Positions 17,818 to 26,769 are shown, counted from the stretch's first letter. The stretch: 64,000 nt of DNA from Chitinophagaceae bacterium (GCA_016721085.1 JADKJI010000004.1:186001-250000); one strand, 5' to 3'. Numbers and translations are program-made. The notes: generated by a model not told the origin, from the sequence alone.

Positions 17818-18771
17818 TTAGTCCACACTCACTTTGTACCACACGTTAAATGTTTCGGAATGGCGGGGTTCTAGAACTTTCAATCCCATTCCATTATTAA
17901 AACTATCAGGGGCACTGCTAAGGTTCTCTATAGCAATGCTTTTGCGATGGTCTGGAGTGTAAATCTGGAGGTAAGGATAATTGCTGTTTGTATAGAAATT
18001 CAGGGTTAAGCCATTTATTGGATTATGAAGTGTGCATACTGGTTCCTCTGGAGTTACCTGGAGAAGGAAGCAGTTATCCAGAAAGCGGTCGCCCAAAATA
18101 TTGGAGTTTGTAAATGATGGTTCGAATAAGTGTTTACCTGTTGGGATAAGTTTATCATCAAATTCGAGCATGGCATCGGACGCCATCTGTAATTCATAAT
18201 CATTTATCGTATTACCCAGGGTGAAATAGGGATGCCATCCGTCTGCCATAGGAATAGCCACATCGCTGAGGTTTAGTACGGTGGTTTCAACCTGAAGTAC
18301 ATTATTGGGGAGGAGCGTGTACATTACCTCGCAGGTATATTCAAATGGATAACCTGGATCTTCTTTCTTATAGTGATATTTCACTCTAACGGATGCTTGC
18401 TGGTCATCTGAAAACTCATCAGATACCTTGAAAGCTTTGTTGAATAATAAACCGTGAATAGCTGAACCATCAAAAAATTTAGTTGCGAATTCATGTTTTT
18501 TTCCGTCCCATTCATATTTCCCTTCTGGTATCCTGCAAACGAAGGGGGAAAGTTTGGAACTTTTGTAAGAACGATTGAGGGTGGATTCCACCTCTTCTTC
18601 ATTAGCGTAATGATCAATTATATTGATGGGGCCATTGGGGGTTGCAATGTTAAATCCATGGAGCAGGGCACCATGTGCGGGTAAAATGTCGACTACGGTT
18701 TGATTAAGCTGATCAGTAAGGCGAATAATGGAGAGGCCTTCTTCTTTTATTCTTTGTATCGAAAAATTCAT
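17818..18771 (-). CDS. galM: Aldose 1-epimerase (galactose mutarotase)
   Basis: 317 residues, normal size. Interconverts alpha and beta anomers of galactose or glucose. Seen: AIHGLLFNKAF (substrate-binding His region), DGWHPYFTLG (conserved His) and IENLSSAPDSFNNG (catalytic Glu region). It is divergent from galK across 60 bases, which supports a Leloir-pathway role. No signal peptide, so cytoplasmic. Confidence 0.9.
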   Translation of the reverse strand: MNFSIQRIKEEGLSIIRLTDQLNQTVVDILPAHGALLHGFNIATPNGPINIIDHYANEEEVESTLNRSYKSSKLSPFVCRIPEGKYEWDGKKHEFATKFFDGSAIHGLLFNKAFKVSDEFSDDQQASVRVKYHYKKEDPGYPFEYTCEVMYTLLPNNVLQVETTVLNLSDVAIPMADGWHPYFTLGNTINDYELQMASDAMLEFDDKLIPTGKHLFEPSFTNSNILGDRFLDNCFLLQVTPEEPVCTLHNPINGLTLNFYTNSNYPYLQIYTPDHRKSIAIENLSSAPDSFNNGMGLKVLEPRHSETFNVWYKVSVD

Positions 18772-18809
18772 AATAGCGTAATGAACAGGTTTTAAGTATT
18801 TTCGATTCT

Positions 18810-18817
18810 TAATTTTG
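18810..18817 (+). promoter_or_regulatory. -7 box (TAATTTTG) of galK
   Basis: Exact TAnnTTTG, 14 bases before the galK ATG, in the 60-base divergent galM/galK gap. Confidence 0.6.
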
Positions 18818-18831
18818 ATACCCCCAATTTT

Positions 18832-19986
18832 ATGGTAGCATCAATTGAAAAAGAATTTCAAGAGCGCTTTGGTCGCAAACCGCTGGTGATTGCGGCTCCG
18901 GGACGGGTAAACCTTATTGGTGAACATACGGATTATAACAAAGGTTTTGTACTTCCTGGCGCAGTTGATAAACGAATATATGTAGCAATTGCCAAAAATG
19001 ACAGTTCGGAAGTTACTGTTTTTGCCCGGCAGTTTGCGCAATCGATATCATTTCCTGTTTCTGCAAAAGAACCAATGGAAGGATGGATCAATTACCTGAT
19101 AGGGGTAACATATTATCTTCAGCAAACCGGCACCCCAATAACTGGAGTTGATGTTCTGATTGATGGAGATATTCCGGTTGGAGCAGGAATGAGCTCTTCA
19201 GCAGCGCTTTGTTCTGGATATGGATTTGCCTTGAATGAATTGTTTGGGCTCGATTTCAGCCGAATGGAACTGGCGGTAATAGGGCAGCAGACAGAGCATA
19301 ATTTTGCCGGGGTGAAATGTGGCATAATGGATCAATTTGCCAGTCTACATGGTAAAAAGAATCATGTAATGAAGCTCGACTGCCGGAGTATGGAATTTGA
19401 GTATATACCATTTGATTTCCCTGGATATAAGATTGTACTTGTGAATACAATGGTTAGCCATTCGCTTGCTGGTTCAGAATACAATGTTAGAAGAGCGCAA
19501 TGTGAGGAAGGTGTAGCATTATTGAAGAAATATTATCCGGAGATACAATCATTGAGGGATGTAAGCTATGAGCAATTGACCAGACATTGGCAGGAATTCA
19601 ATGCCGTAGTTTACGACCGATGCACCTATATAGTAAATGAGAATCAGCGATTATTGGCAGGATGTGATGCTTTACGGAATAATGATTTGCCTGGCTTTGG
19701 TGAGATGATGTATGCATCCCACAAAGGATTAAGTAAGCGTTATGGTGTAAGTTGTAAGGAGCTTGATTATCTGGTTGATATTGCAAAAACTGCTCCGGGA
19801 ATAGCTGGCGCGCGAATGATGGGGGGAGGATTTGGAGGCTGTACCATAAATATAGTAGAAGAAAAGTCGATTGATTCTTTTGTTGACTTTATGCAAGAAT
19901 CTTACAAACTTCATTTTTCGGTTATTCCTGAAGTGTATGTGATGCAGTTAGAGGATGGGGTGAAGGAAGTTGTAAGTGGTAAGTAG
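18832..19986 (+). CDS. galK: Galactokinase
   Basis: 384 residues, normal size. ATP-dependent phosphorylation of galactose to galactose-1-phosphate. All three GHMP-kinase motifs are present: GRVNLIGEHTDYNKG (galactose signature, about residues 24-38), the ATP loop PVGAGMSSSAAL, and the C-terminal GARMMGGGFGGC. galM lies divergently next to it; galT and galE are not in the window. Confidence 0.96.
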   Translation: MVASIEKEFQERFGRKPLVIAAPGRVNLIGEHTDYNKGFVLPGAVDKRIYVAIAKNDSSEVTVFARQFAQSISFPVSAKEPMEGWINYLIGVTYYLQQTGTPITGVDVLIDGDIPVGAGMSSSAALCSGYGFALNELFGLDFSRMELAVIGQQTEHNFAGVKCGIMDQFASLHGKKNHVMKLDCRSMEFEYIPFDFPGYKIVLVNTMVSHSLAGSEYNVRRAQCEEGVALLKKYYPEIQSLRDVSYEQLTRHWQEFNAVVYDRCTYIVNENQRLLAGCDALRNNDLPGFGEMMYASHKGLSKRYGVSCKELDYLVDIAKTAPGIAGARMMGGGFGGCTINIVEEKSIDSFVDFMQESYKLHFSVIPEVYVMQLEDGVKEVVSGK

Positions 19987-19992
19987 TAAGTA

Positions 19993-20073
19993 AGTAGTAA
20001 GTTTTAAGTAATAAGTTATAAGTTTTGGGTCACGGCTGTTCAACTTATAACTTATTACTTAAAACTTACTACT
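19993..20073. terminator. Perfect 32-bp hairpin between convergent galK and ispG
   Basis: Arms 19993-20024 and 20042-20073 are exact inverse complements (AGTAGTAAGTTTTAAGTAAT...), loop 17 bases. It starts 7 bases after the galK stop and ends 2 bases before the ispG stop, so it can end both transcripts. The AAGTAGTAAGTT sequence is a low-complexity word also found at 26821-26850. Confidence 0.8.
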
Positions 20074-20075
20074 TC

Positions 20076-22235
20076 TTAAGACTTCTCGACCCACGCACTA
20101 TTCTCCTTCAGCAGTCCAATCAATTCTTCCACTGCTATAGCGCTATCGACATTTCTTTTAACCACTTCTTTTCCTTTGTATAGGGTAATTTTTCCAGGAC
20201 CGCTTCCAACATATCCGAAGTCGGCATCAGCCATTTCTCCAGGGCCGTTTACGATGCAACCCATTATAGCGATTTTCACTCCTTTCAGGTGGTTAGTGAC
20301 AGCTCTTATGCGGGCGGTAGTTTCTTGCAAGTCGAAAAGGGTTCGGCCGCAACTTGGGCAGCTTATATATTCTGTTTTTGAAATTCTTGTTCTGGTAGCT
20401 TGTAATATTGAGAAAGCGGTGTTATTGGTGAATTGGAAACTGTCTTTCACTTCAAGATAAGTGCGGCCTTGCGCCTTCATGGTTTCCATTTTTGATTTGT
20501 TGGTATAGCCGAGGCAAATTCCATCTCCCAAGCCTTCTAATAATAAAGCACCGGTTTCTGTTGCAAAATGTATCAGGTGTTCATCGGGTGTTTTCCAGCT
20601 GCTATCAGTAATAAGGATAACAGGGTTTTTTATGCCTCTTATTCCTAATTCAACAAACATCCTTCTTACTGATTGCATAGCGTTTGAGTTGGTACTACTT
20701 AAGCAGAGTACGGTGGATAGGTCGTTGAATATCGGATGATCGAATTCGATTCCGCCACCCCATTCACTAAAGCAATCGAGCATTACGAAATTGAGTGAAT
20801 CGCTTTTTACTTCCGGATTATATTCGAGTAGTTCTGAGATGGGGAAGTATTTTGTTTTATCAGTACAATTGCTCCATGTTTCGGGATATACAATCACTTT
20901 TAATGTGCCTGGTAATGCGAAGTCGAGGATTCGGTTTCCTGTAAAAATGAAATCGGCGGCTGCATCCTTGATGGTCCATTTATCTGTGGCTTCATCATAT
21001 ATGTATCCAACACTTTCCAATTGTTTTGGCCCAATTTCTTCCATTTGGCTTAGGTCGGCTACTACTACGGGCACCTGCTTTCCTCCAATGATATCGACTT
21101 CAAAAGAATCTCTTCTCTTATATTCAAAGGGACTATAAGGTAGTTTGCTTGCCGGATATTCTGGTAAGCGGAAAGTATCCAGATCGTACAAGCCGTGGGT
21201 AGGGAAGGTCCTGAATTCTGTGGAAAAAGCAGAAGGCAGTCCGGGAGTCGGTAAGTCGGGAAGTCCGGAAGAAGCTGACCCAGAGAGGTTAAAGGGTGTG
21301 ATATTATTTCCGGAATTGACTTTCGGACTTTCGGACTTTCCGACTTCCGGACTATTCAAATATCTTTTCACCAAATCTTTACAAACAGGTATTTCAAATT
21401 CCGGGTCTTCGGTTAATGATACCCTTATGGTATCGCCGATGCCATCTTCTAAAAGTGTACCTATGCCGATAGCGGATTTGATACGTCCATCTTCTCCATC
21501 GCCAGCTTCGGTAACGCCGAGGTGAAGGGGGTAGCAGGCATCGAATTCGATCTGCATCGACTGAATGAGAATGCGGTAAGCCTGAACCATAACCTGTGGG
21601 TTACTGCTTTTCATACTGAGGACTATGTTATGGTAGTTTTCACCACGTGCTATACGAAGGAATTCCATAGCACTTTCTACCATACCCATTGGGGTATCGC
21701 CATAGCGGCTCATGATGCGATCGCTTAATGAGCCATGGTTGGTACCAATGCGCATGGCGGTACCATATTCCTTACATATTTTAACAAGAGGGGTGAATCG
21801 TTCTCTTATTCGATCAATTTCTTCGGCATAGTCGGCATCCGAATATTCTATCAGTTCAAATTTTTTCTTGTCTACATAGTTGCCAGGGTTAACGCGAACT
21901 TTTTCAATGATACGGGCTGCTATTTCTGCGGCGTTTGGGGTGAAGTGGATATCGGCAACGATGGGGGTGTTATAGCCTCTTTTCCTCAATTCGTTTTTTA
22001 TGTTGAGAAGGTTCTCAGCTTCTTTTTTGCTTGGGGCGGTAATGCGGACCAGTTCAGCACCTGCTTCGATACAGCGGATGGATTGTTCAACAGTACCGAT
22101 GGTGTCCATGGTGTCTGTTGTGGTCATGGTTTGTATTCTGATAGGGTTGAAGTTGCCCAGTTTCAGGTCACCTATATTGACTTCGAGGGTTTTGAGTCTT
22201 TTATATTCGGTAAGGGATTCGCAATATAACTGCAT
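20076..22235 (-). CDS. ispG: 4-hydroxy-3-methylbut-2-enyl diphosphate synthase, long form with an extra insert
   Basis: MEP-pathway iron-sulfur enzyme converting MEcPP to HMBPP. 719 residues from ATG 22235. This start is preferred because a -7 box lies at 22300-22307, downstream of the longer ORF's start, and MQLYCESLTEYKRLKT is the family N-terminus. TIM barrel about 25-285 (VRVNPGNYVD, RIGTNHGSLSDRI), a central insert domain typical of Bacteroidota, and the Fe-S domain at the C-terminus (SCPSCGRT, IMGCIVNGPGE). Between barrel and insert domain (about residues 293-365) lies an additional low-complexity Ser/Pro-rich stretch encoded by repeat-like DNA, not expected in the family. Confidence 0.94.
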   Translation of the reverse strand: MQLYCESLTEYKRLKTLEVNIGDLKLGNFNPIRIQTMTTTDTMDTIGTVEQSIRCIEAGAELVRITAPSKKEAENLLNIKNELRKRGYNTPIVADIHFTPNAAEIAARIIEKVRVNPGNYVDKKKFELIEYSDADYAEEIDRIRERFTPLVKICKEYGTAMRIGTNHGSLSDRIMSRYGDTPMGMVESAMEFLRIARGENYHNIVLSMKSSNPQVMVQAYRILIQSMQIEFDACYPLHLGVTEAGDGEDGRIKSAIGIGTLLEDGIGDTIRVSLTEDPEFEIPVCKDLVKRYLNSPEVGKSESPKVNSGNNITPFNLSGSASSGLPDLPTPGLPSAFSTEFRTFPTHGLYDLDTFRLPEYPASKLPYSPFEYKRRDSFEVDIIGGKQVPVVVADLSQMEEIGPKQLESVGYIYDEATDKWTIKDAAADFIFTGNRILDFALPGTLKVIVYPETWSNCTDKTKYFPISELLEYNPEVKSDSLNFVMLDCFSEWGGGIEFDHPIFNDLSTVLCLSSTNSNAMQSVRRMFVELGIRGIKNPVILITDSSWKTPDEHLIHFATETGALLLEGLGDGICLGYTNKSKMETMKAQGRTYLEVKDSFQFTNNTAFSILQATRTRISKTEYISCPSCGRTLFDLQETTARIRAVTNHLKGVKIAIMGCIVNGPGEMADADFGYVGSGPGKITLYKGKEVVKRNVDSAIAVEELIGLLKENSAWVEKS
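21140..21357. repeat. Repeat-derived in-frame insertion inside ispG
   Basis: About 218 bases encode a Pro/Ser/Leu-rich linker between RYLN and SPFEYKRRDS. It contains AGTCGGGAAGTCCGGAAG (about 21251-21268) and, inverted, GACTTTCCGACTTCCGGAC (about 21333-21351): the same words as the intergenic CGGAAGTCCGG/GACCGAAA families. The reading frame is kept through it. Edges are approximate. Confidence 0.75.
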
Positions 22236-22299
22236 GATCTTTTGGAGGTTATTTTGGATGAAATGGGACCGGCGGAATGTGAGTGGGGCGGGTCTTGTG

Positions 22300-22307
22300 C
22301 AAAAGTA
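22300..22307 (-). promoter_or_regulatory. -7 box (TACTTTTG on the minus strand) of ispG; decides its start
   Basis: Exact TAnnTTTG on the minus strand, 64 bases before ATG 22235. A longer reading frame to 22358 would begin upstream of this promoter. Confidence 0.55.
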
Positions 22308-22350
22308 ACAAATCGGGGAGTGAAAAGGTTGGTTGTATTTTACAAGGGGA

Positions 22351-22435
22351 GATGCCATCCTACCCCCCGGATGTCATCCTGTGGGGTGGATGCCATCCTA
22401 TACCCAGGATGACATCCGGGGGGTAGGATGGCATC
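22351..22435. repeat. 31-base inverted repeat (GATGCCATCC family)
   Basis: Arms 22351-22381 and 22405-22435 are exact inverse complements; the loop holds a third partial copy (GGATGCCATCCTA). It lies between batC and ispG, same strand. Similar GATGACATCC words occur at 25128-25189, so this is probably a dispersed family. Confidence 0.88.
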
Positions 22436-22448
22436 CGTAAAAAAGAGA

Positions 22449-23066
22449 TTACCAATCCTTCTCCGGCTGCTTATTCGCCCTTGAACGGTTCTGCTGCATC
22501 TTTTTCTGTACTTCCTGCTCTTTTTGGCGGAGGGATTGAAGCCACTGTTCCATCTGCTTCTTATTAGCAGGAGGTGTTTGCTGTTGTTCTTGTTTCTTAT
22601 CTTTTTTATCCTGCTCGTTCTTTTTTTGAGGCTGTTTTTGGCGCAATTCTTCCAAGGCTTTTTGCAGGTTGAACCGGCTGTCTTCATCGGTAGGGTCGAG
22701 CGATAAAGCCTTTTTATAAGCCGCAATGCTTTCCTCCAACTTTTTTTGACGGGATAACATCACTCCCTGATTATAATGAGATTTCTGGAGTAAGGATTTA
22801 TCGTTTCCGTTTTTTGCAATGGTTTCGAATCCTTTCTCAGCATCTTCAGGCTTACCTGTTTTTGATAGTACGGCAGATAGATTGTAAAGGGCTGTAAGGT
22901 TTGAACTGTTGGCTTCGAGTGCTTTCTTATAGTAAGGAATTGCTTCTTCATATTTACCTTCCTTGTATAACCGATTGCCTTCGGCAAGCAAATCATTTTC
23001 CTGTTGCGAGAATGCAGCGAAAGAAGCTATGCTTGATAATAATATGGTAAGCAAGATATATTTCAT
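22449..23066 (-). CDS. BatC-like tetratricopeptide protein
   Basis: 205 residues from ATG 23066. Signal peptide (cleavage near FAAFSQQ), then three TPR units (about 25-125: NRLYKEGKYEEAIPYY, SNLTALYNLSAVLSK, EESIAAYKKALSLDPT) and a charged Gln/Lys-rich tail. The start overlaps the upstream batB stop (ATGA). Bat proteins in Bacteroidota are linked to aerotolerance and envelope stress, but their mechanism is unresolved. An upstream in-frame Met at 23093 would lie inside batB and is less likely. Confidence 0.85.
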   Translation of the reverse strand: MKYILLTILLSSIASFAAFSQQENDLLAEGNRLYKEGKYEEAIPYYKKALEANSSNLTALYNLSAVLSKTGKPEDAEKGFETIAKNGNDKSLLQKSHYNQGVMLSRQKKLEESIAAYKKALSLDPTDEDSRFNLQKALEELRQKQPQKKNEQDKKDKKQEQQQTPPANKKQMEQWLQSLRQKEQEVQKKMQQNRSRANKQPEKDW

Positions 23067-24067
23067 GCTATTTTCCATTTTCGTTCGGGCCACAAGAATT
23101 CTACTACAATTAAAAATAGCGCCACTCCAATAAACCAGAAATAATAAGTGTCGTAATCTTTCAGAGAATTATCTGTAATTGAAGATGAGCCGATAGTATC
23201 AAGTTGTTTGCTTACTTTATTTACGGCTTCGTTCACGTTGTCCAGTCTTAGATAAACACCTTTTGTGGCTGATGCTAATTGTTGTAATAATGGTTCATTA
23301 AGTTTACTGACAACAGGCTGCCCCTGCTTATCTTTTTTATAGGTATCAGTTGCAGGATCTATTATAGTAGAACCTTCAGGAGAGCCAAGACCGATGCTGT
23401 TTATCATTACACCGTTTGAGGCTAATGAAGGAGCCAGTTGAAGAGCTTCAGCATCATGATCTTCGCCATCTGTAATAAGAATGATGGATTTGAATTTTCT
23501 TTCCTTGCTATTGAAAGCACCATTACCTGTTTTAAGGGCTTCACCGATTACGGTACCCTGCGTTGGAACGTTTTCAGGGGATGCATTTTGAACATATAAG
23601 CGGGCAGCACTATGGTCGCTGGTTAGAGGCATTTGGAGATAAGCATGTCCTGCAAAAACAACTAAGCCAATACGGTCGTCGGGAAGGGCTTCCATCAGTT
23701 TATATACAAATTGGCGTGCCTTTTCAAGACGGTTAGGTTTGCTATCTTCCGCAAGCATGCTTTTGCTGACATCTAATGCAATCAAAACATCTACCCCTTT
23801 TCTATTTAGTGAGTCACCTTTGCCGGGTTTTTGAAGGTTTGCGGCAGCCAGAATAATTGCGGAAAGCCCGATAGTAAGCAAGAGGAATTTGAAAAGGAAA
23901 TTGGCTGGAGAATAGGAGGCTGTTAACTTTTTAATTAATTCCGGGTCCCCCAGTTTTTTGGAGATTTTCCTTTTTTTATAAAGTGCCCAAAGCAGTAATA
24001 GTACCAAAATCGGCACCAGTCCAAGGGCGGCTAATAACCAGTTATATTGAAATTGAAAGGGTTGCAA
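23063..24067 (-). CDS. BatB-like von Willebrand factor A membrane protein
   Basis: 334 residues. Two N-terminal transmembrane helices (about 10-28 and 58-76), a VWA domain (about 90-290) with the MIDAS motif DVSKSM and the later TITDGED-type acid (ILITDGEDHD), and a C-terminal helix before WPERKWK. Metal-ion-dependent adhesion domains mediate protein contacts. It forms a translationally coupled pair with the TPR gene. batA and the MoxR ATPase usually found alongside are not in this window. Confidence 0.88.
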   Translation of the reverse strand: MQPFQFQYNWLLAALGLVPILVLLLLWALYKKRKISKKLGDPELIKKLTASYSPANFLFKFLLLTIGLSAIILAAANLQKPGKGDSLNRKGVDVLIALDVSKSMLAEDSKPNRLEKARQFVYKLMEALPDDRIGLVVFAGHAYLQMPLTSDHSAARLYVQNASPENVPTQGTVIGEALKTGNGAFNSKERKFKSIILITDGEDHDAEALQLAPSLASNGVMINSIGLGSPEGSTIIDPATDTYKKDKQGQPVVSKLNEPLLQQLASATKGVYLRLDNVNEAVNKVSKQLDTIGSSSITDNSLKDYDTYYFWFIGVALFLIVVEFLWPERKWKIA

Positions 24068-24155
24068 TTCAGGGATTTGTTCCTATAAATCAAGAATCAA
24101 ACCAAGTTAGCGGTATTTGGGGTTCCTGAGCAGTTAAAAATGATAAAAAGAGCCA

Positions 24156-24977
24156 TTATTTACGGCCTTCCATAAAGCCATATTTTTTCAGGATCTTTTT
24201 TAGCAGAGCGATACGGTTTTCTTTCATATTGTATGCTTGGTCTGGGGTTTCAACCTGTAATACAAAGAAATAGGCATGGTTGTTTTCTTCAATCCAGCCA
24301 ACCATCCAGCCCAATTGATTGCCTGAAGGGGTATTGCCCAGACCTGTTTTGAAGCTGAGTTTGTAGTTGCTATTGTTTTCCATCAGCATCATCTTCTTCA
24401 CTACTTGCTGGGTTCTTTTCTGGAAGGGAAGTTTATCGAAGTAAAGTTTTTTCACAAGACCGAGTTGTTCGTCGGCAGTTACTTTTGCGTTGTTATTCAG
24501 CCAGAACATATCGAGGTCGTTTTTTATCTGAAAACGACCTTTTGTTGCAGCGTAGCCTAAGGTGTCGAGATAGTGCTGCATATTTTTTTCACCGATTCTT
24601 CTAGCCAGTTCCTGATACCAGTTAACGCAGGAAATATGGAAGGCGTCGATCATGGGTAAGTCTTTGTCGCATTCTGCGCGTGAACCAGGGGTGCCATTCC
24701 AATTAATGATAGCGCTATCATCTTTTACAACACCGGTTTCCAATCCAATAAGGGAATTGACGATTTTGAAAGTGGAAGCTGGAGTATAAGCGCTATCAGT
24801 ATAGCGGGTTTGGTTGTAGATAGTGAACTGACCTTGTCCGTTGTCGTAGATGCTGAAAGTTCCGGTGAGTTTCATTTCATCGAAGAGGGATTTCAGGCTA
24901 TCGTCTTCAGTTACATTGTTTACGGAGCAAGCTGAAAAGGAAATTGCTACAACAAGAAAGAATATAGGGAGGCGCAT
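24156..24977 (-). CDS. Class D (OXA-type) beta-lactamase-like lipoprotein
   Basis: 273 residues from ATG 24977 (a longer TTG start at 24995 overlaps the -7 box). Lipobox FSAC. Serine penicillin-recognising fold: STFK (active Ser and Lys, within TPASTFKIVNSL), the SxV motif as SCV (HISCVNW), and KTGLG. The class D YGN motif is not found; LGYAATKG stands at that place. It may hydrolyse beta-lactams or be a related hydrolase or sensor; the changed motif leaves the activity open. Confidence 0.8.
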   Translation of the reverse strand: MRLPIFFLVVAISFSACSVNNVTEDDSLKSLFDEMKLTGTFSIYDNGQGQFTIYNQTRYTDSAYTPASTFKIVNSLIGLETGVVKDDSAIINWNGTPGSRAECDKDLPMIDAFHISCVNWYQELARRIGEKNMQHYLDTLGYAATKGRFQIKNDLDMFWLNNNAKVTADEQLGLVKKLYFDKLPFQKRTQQVVKKMMLMENNSNYKLSFKTGLGNTPSGNQLGWMVGWIEENNHAYFFVLQVETPDQAYNMKENRIALLKKILKKYGFMEGRK

Positions 24978-24992
24978 CCTGGAAAGTTTTTG

Positions 24993-25000
24993 CAAATGTA
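24993..25000 (-). promoter_or_regulatory. -7 box (TACATTTG on the minus strand) of the class D enzyme gene
   Basis: Exact TAnnTTTG on the minus strand, 15 bases before ATG 24977; it covers the alternative TTG start at 24995. Confidence 0.6.
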
Positions 25001-25127
25001 GTAGATAATGCTGAAGGCTTAATGCTTAGGGCCTAATGCGTGTAGGTTCGAGATGTCATCTTGTGTAAGAAGTGGGGTTTTTCTTAAAAAAAGGGGTGAA
25101 AAAACGATTTATTTTAGGTGTTTATCT

Positions 25128-25189
25128 CTCGAGATGACATCTCGGGAGATGACATCCTCCAGGTTGACATCCCGGGAGAAGTCAACCTG
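25128..25189. repeat. GATGACATC repeats with inverted CAGGTTGAC arms
   Basis: GAGATGACAT occurs twice in tandem, then CAGGTTGAC (25160-25168) and its inverse GTCAACCTG (25181-25189) flank CCCGGGAG. It ends just past the trehalase stop, where the last hairpin could act as a terminator. It shares words with the inverted repeat at 22351-22435. Confidence 0.7.
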
Positions 25190-25197
25190 ATTAGCAA

Positions 25198-26769
25198 TCA
25201 CTCCACCCCATACTTCTTAATTAATGCCAACAACACCCCATTCGTCCAGCCAAAACCATCCTGGCCACCATATTCACCTCCCCCAGCTTCCAGATGCGTA
25301 TCTACCACATTATATTTTTCCATCAACTTGCCTGTTCGGTTGAATACATCCACGTTCAACTTTATCCATCGTTTGGCAATATCACGGGCTAATACCCTTT
25401 GTCCGCAGCGGTCAAGGCCCCAGATGGTCATCCACTGCAAAGGAGCCCAACCATTAGGTGCATCCCATTGTTGCCCGGTGGTATTCGCTGTAGTGGTAAC
25501 TCCTCCATCTTTTAAAAGCAAGTTTGTTATTTTTTCGGAAGCCTGTTTTGCTAATAGACTCAGGTAATCGGGCTTGCCCTGAAAAACACAGAAAGGATAC
25601 ATTCCTGCAGGTGTAATTACGGGCGATACTTTTTTTGTTTTGAAATTATAGTCACAGTAAAATTTTAAACTTTTGTTCCAACAGTATTTATCAATAGCAA
25701 TTCTTCTGGCATTCGCCTTATTTCTAAAGACAGATACCATACTATCGTTCCCATTGATGAGATGGGCTCTGGAAATAACTAATTCAAGCTTATATAACAG
25801 ACAGTTTAGGTCTACTGCTATCATGTCTGTCGTTTGTATGCTTGTAATATTTTTTCCATCTTTAAACCAGCGACTGCTGAAATCTATTCCACTTTCTGCT
25901 CCAGCTCTAAGATGACGATACATCTCCGTTTTGTTACGTCCTGATTTTTCTGCTGTTTCAACATCTTCCTTATAGCTTTCCTGACGAGGGAAGGGATAAT
26001 CATCCCAATATCGGTTCATTATAGTGCCATCAGATAATTTTACTATTCTGCGAAGAGCAGTTCCTTTAGCAATCTTATCATGGCCATCCATCCAGAAATC
26101 ATATTCCTTTTGTAATTGAGGTAAGAAGTTTTGATAGATGCTATCTCCTTTTATTTCTGCTAGGAGCTCAACCATCAATGCGAAAAAAGGGGGTTGGGAA
26201 CGGCCGAGATAATAACTGCGGTTCCCATTGGGTATATGTCCATAGGTATCGATAAGGAAAGCAAAATTCCTGACCATATTATGTATCATTTCTGTTTCAC
26301 CACTTTCTTTTAAACCTTGCATGGTGAAATAGGAATCCCAGTAGTAAACTTCACGGAAGCGACCGCCTGGTACTATATATGGATAAGGTAAAGGAAGCAA
26401 TGAAGATCCCTCCACTTGTTTATCGGGCTCCCTTTTCAGAACACCCCAAAGGTTTTTGATGTGCATCACAACATCTGTTTCCTTTGTTATATAGTTTAAT
26501 TGGGGAGATGGGGGCAATTCAAAATTAGCATCGATGAATTTTTTAAGATCGAACTTCGGACCTTTCATCATTCCATAGTCATACATGATGTCTTTGGGAT
26601 TCCTTTTTGGAACCATATCTACAAATGTTTTTCCATCTGGAAGTATTTTCTGCATTTGAACATCTGTGAATAGCTGTCCCCATATTTTATCGGGAGGATA
26701 AATTGTTGGCTGCGAATAAATATAAAGTGGAAGAAGGGCTAAAGGTATAAGGCGAAGTAGGTGTTTCAT
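25198..26769 (-). CDS. Periplasmic trehalase (GH37)
   Basis: 523 residues. Signal peptide (LYIYSQ). Both GH37 signatures are present: PGGRFREVYYWDSYF (about residues 135-149) and QWDAPNGWAPLQW (about 430-442); the acidic pair expected for the inverting mechanism falls in this scaffold (RAGAESGIDFSSRW, GEYGGQDGFGW near the end). Hydrolyses trehalose to two glucose. It stands alone; neighbours on both sides are unrelated. Confidence 0.95.
   Translation of the reverse strand: MKHLLRLIPLALLPLYIYSQPTIYPPDKIWGQLFTDVQMQKILPDGKTFVDMVPKRNPKDIMYDYGMMKGPKFDLKKFIDANFELPPSPQLNYITKETDVVMHIKNLWGVLKREPDKQVEGSSLLPLPYPYIVPGGRFREVYYWDSYFTMQGLKESGETEMIHNMVRNFAFLIDTYGHIPNGNRSYYLGRSQPPFFALMVELLAEIKGDSIYQNFLPQLQKEYDFWMDGHDKIAKGTALRRIVKLSDGTIMNRYWDDYPFPRQESYKEDVETAEKSGRNKTEMYRHLRAGAESGIDFSSRWFKDGKNITSIQTTDMIAVDLNCLLYKLELVISRAHLINGNDSMVSVFRNKANARRIAIDKYCWNKSLKFYCDYNFKTKKVSPVITPAGMYPFCVFQGKPDYLSLLAKQASEKITNLLLKDGGVTTTANTTGQQWDAPNGWAPLQWMTIWGLDRCGQRVLARDIAKRWIKLNVDVFNRTGKLMEKYNVVDTHLEAGGGEYGGQDGFGWTNGVLLALIKKYGVE

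Noticed and set aside
21735..22229. 164-residue plus-strand ORF
   Set aside because: Shadow of the ispG barrel on the opposite strand, which is highly conserved.
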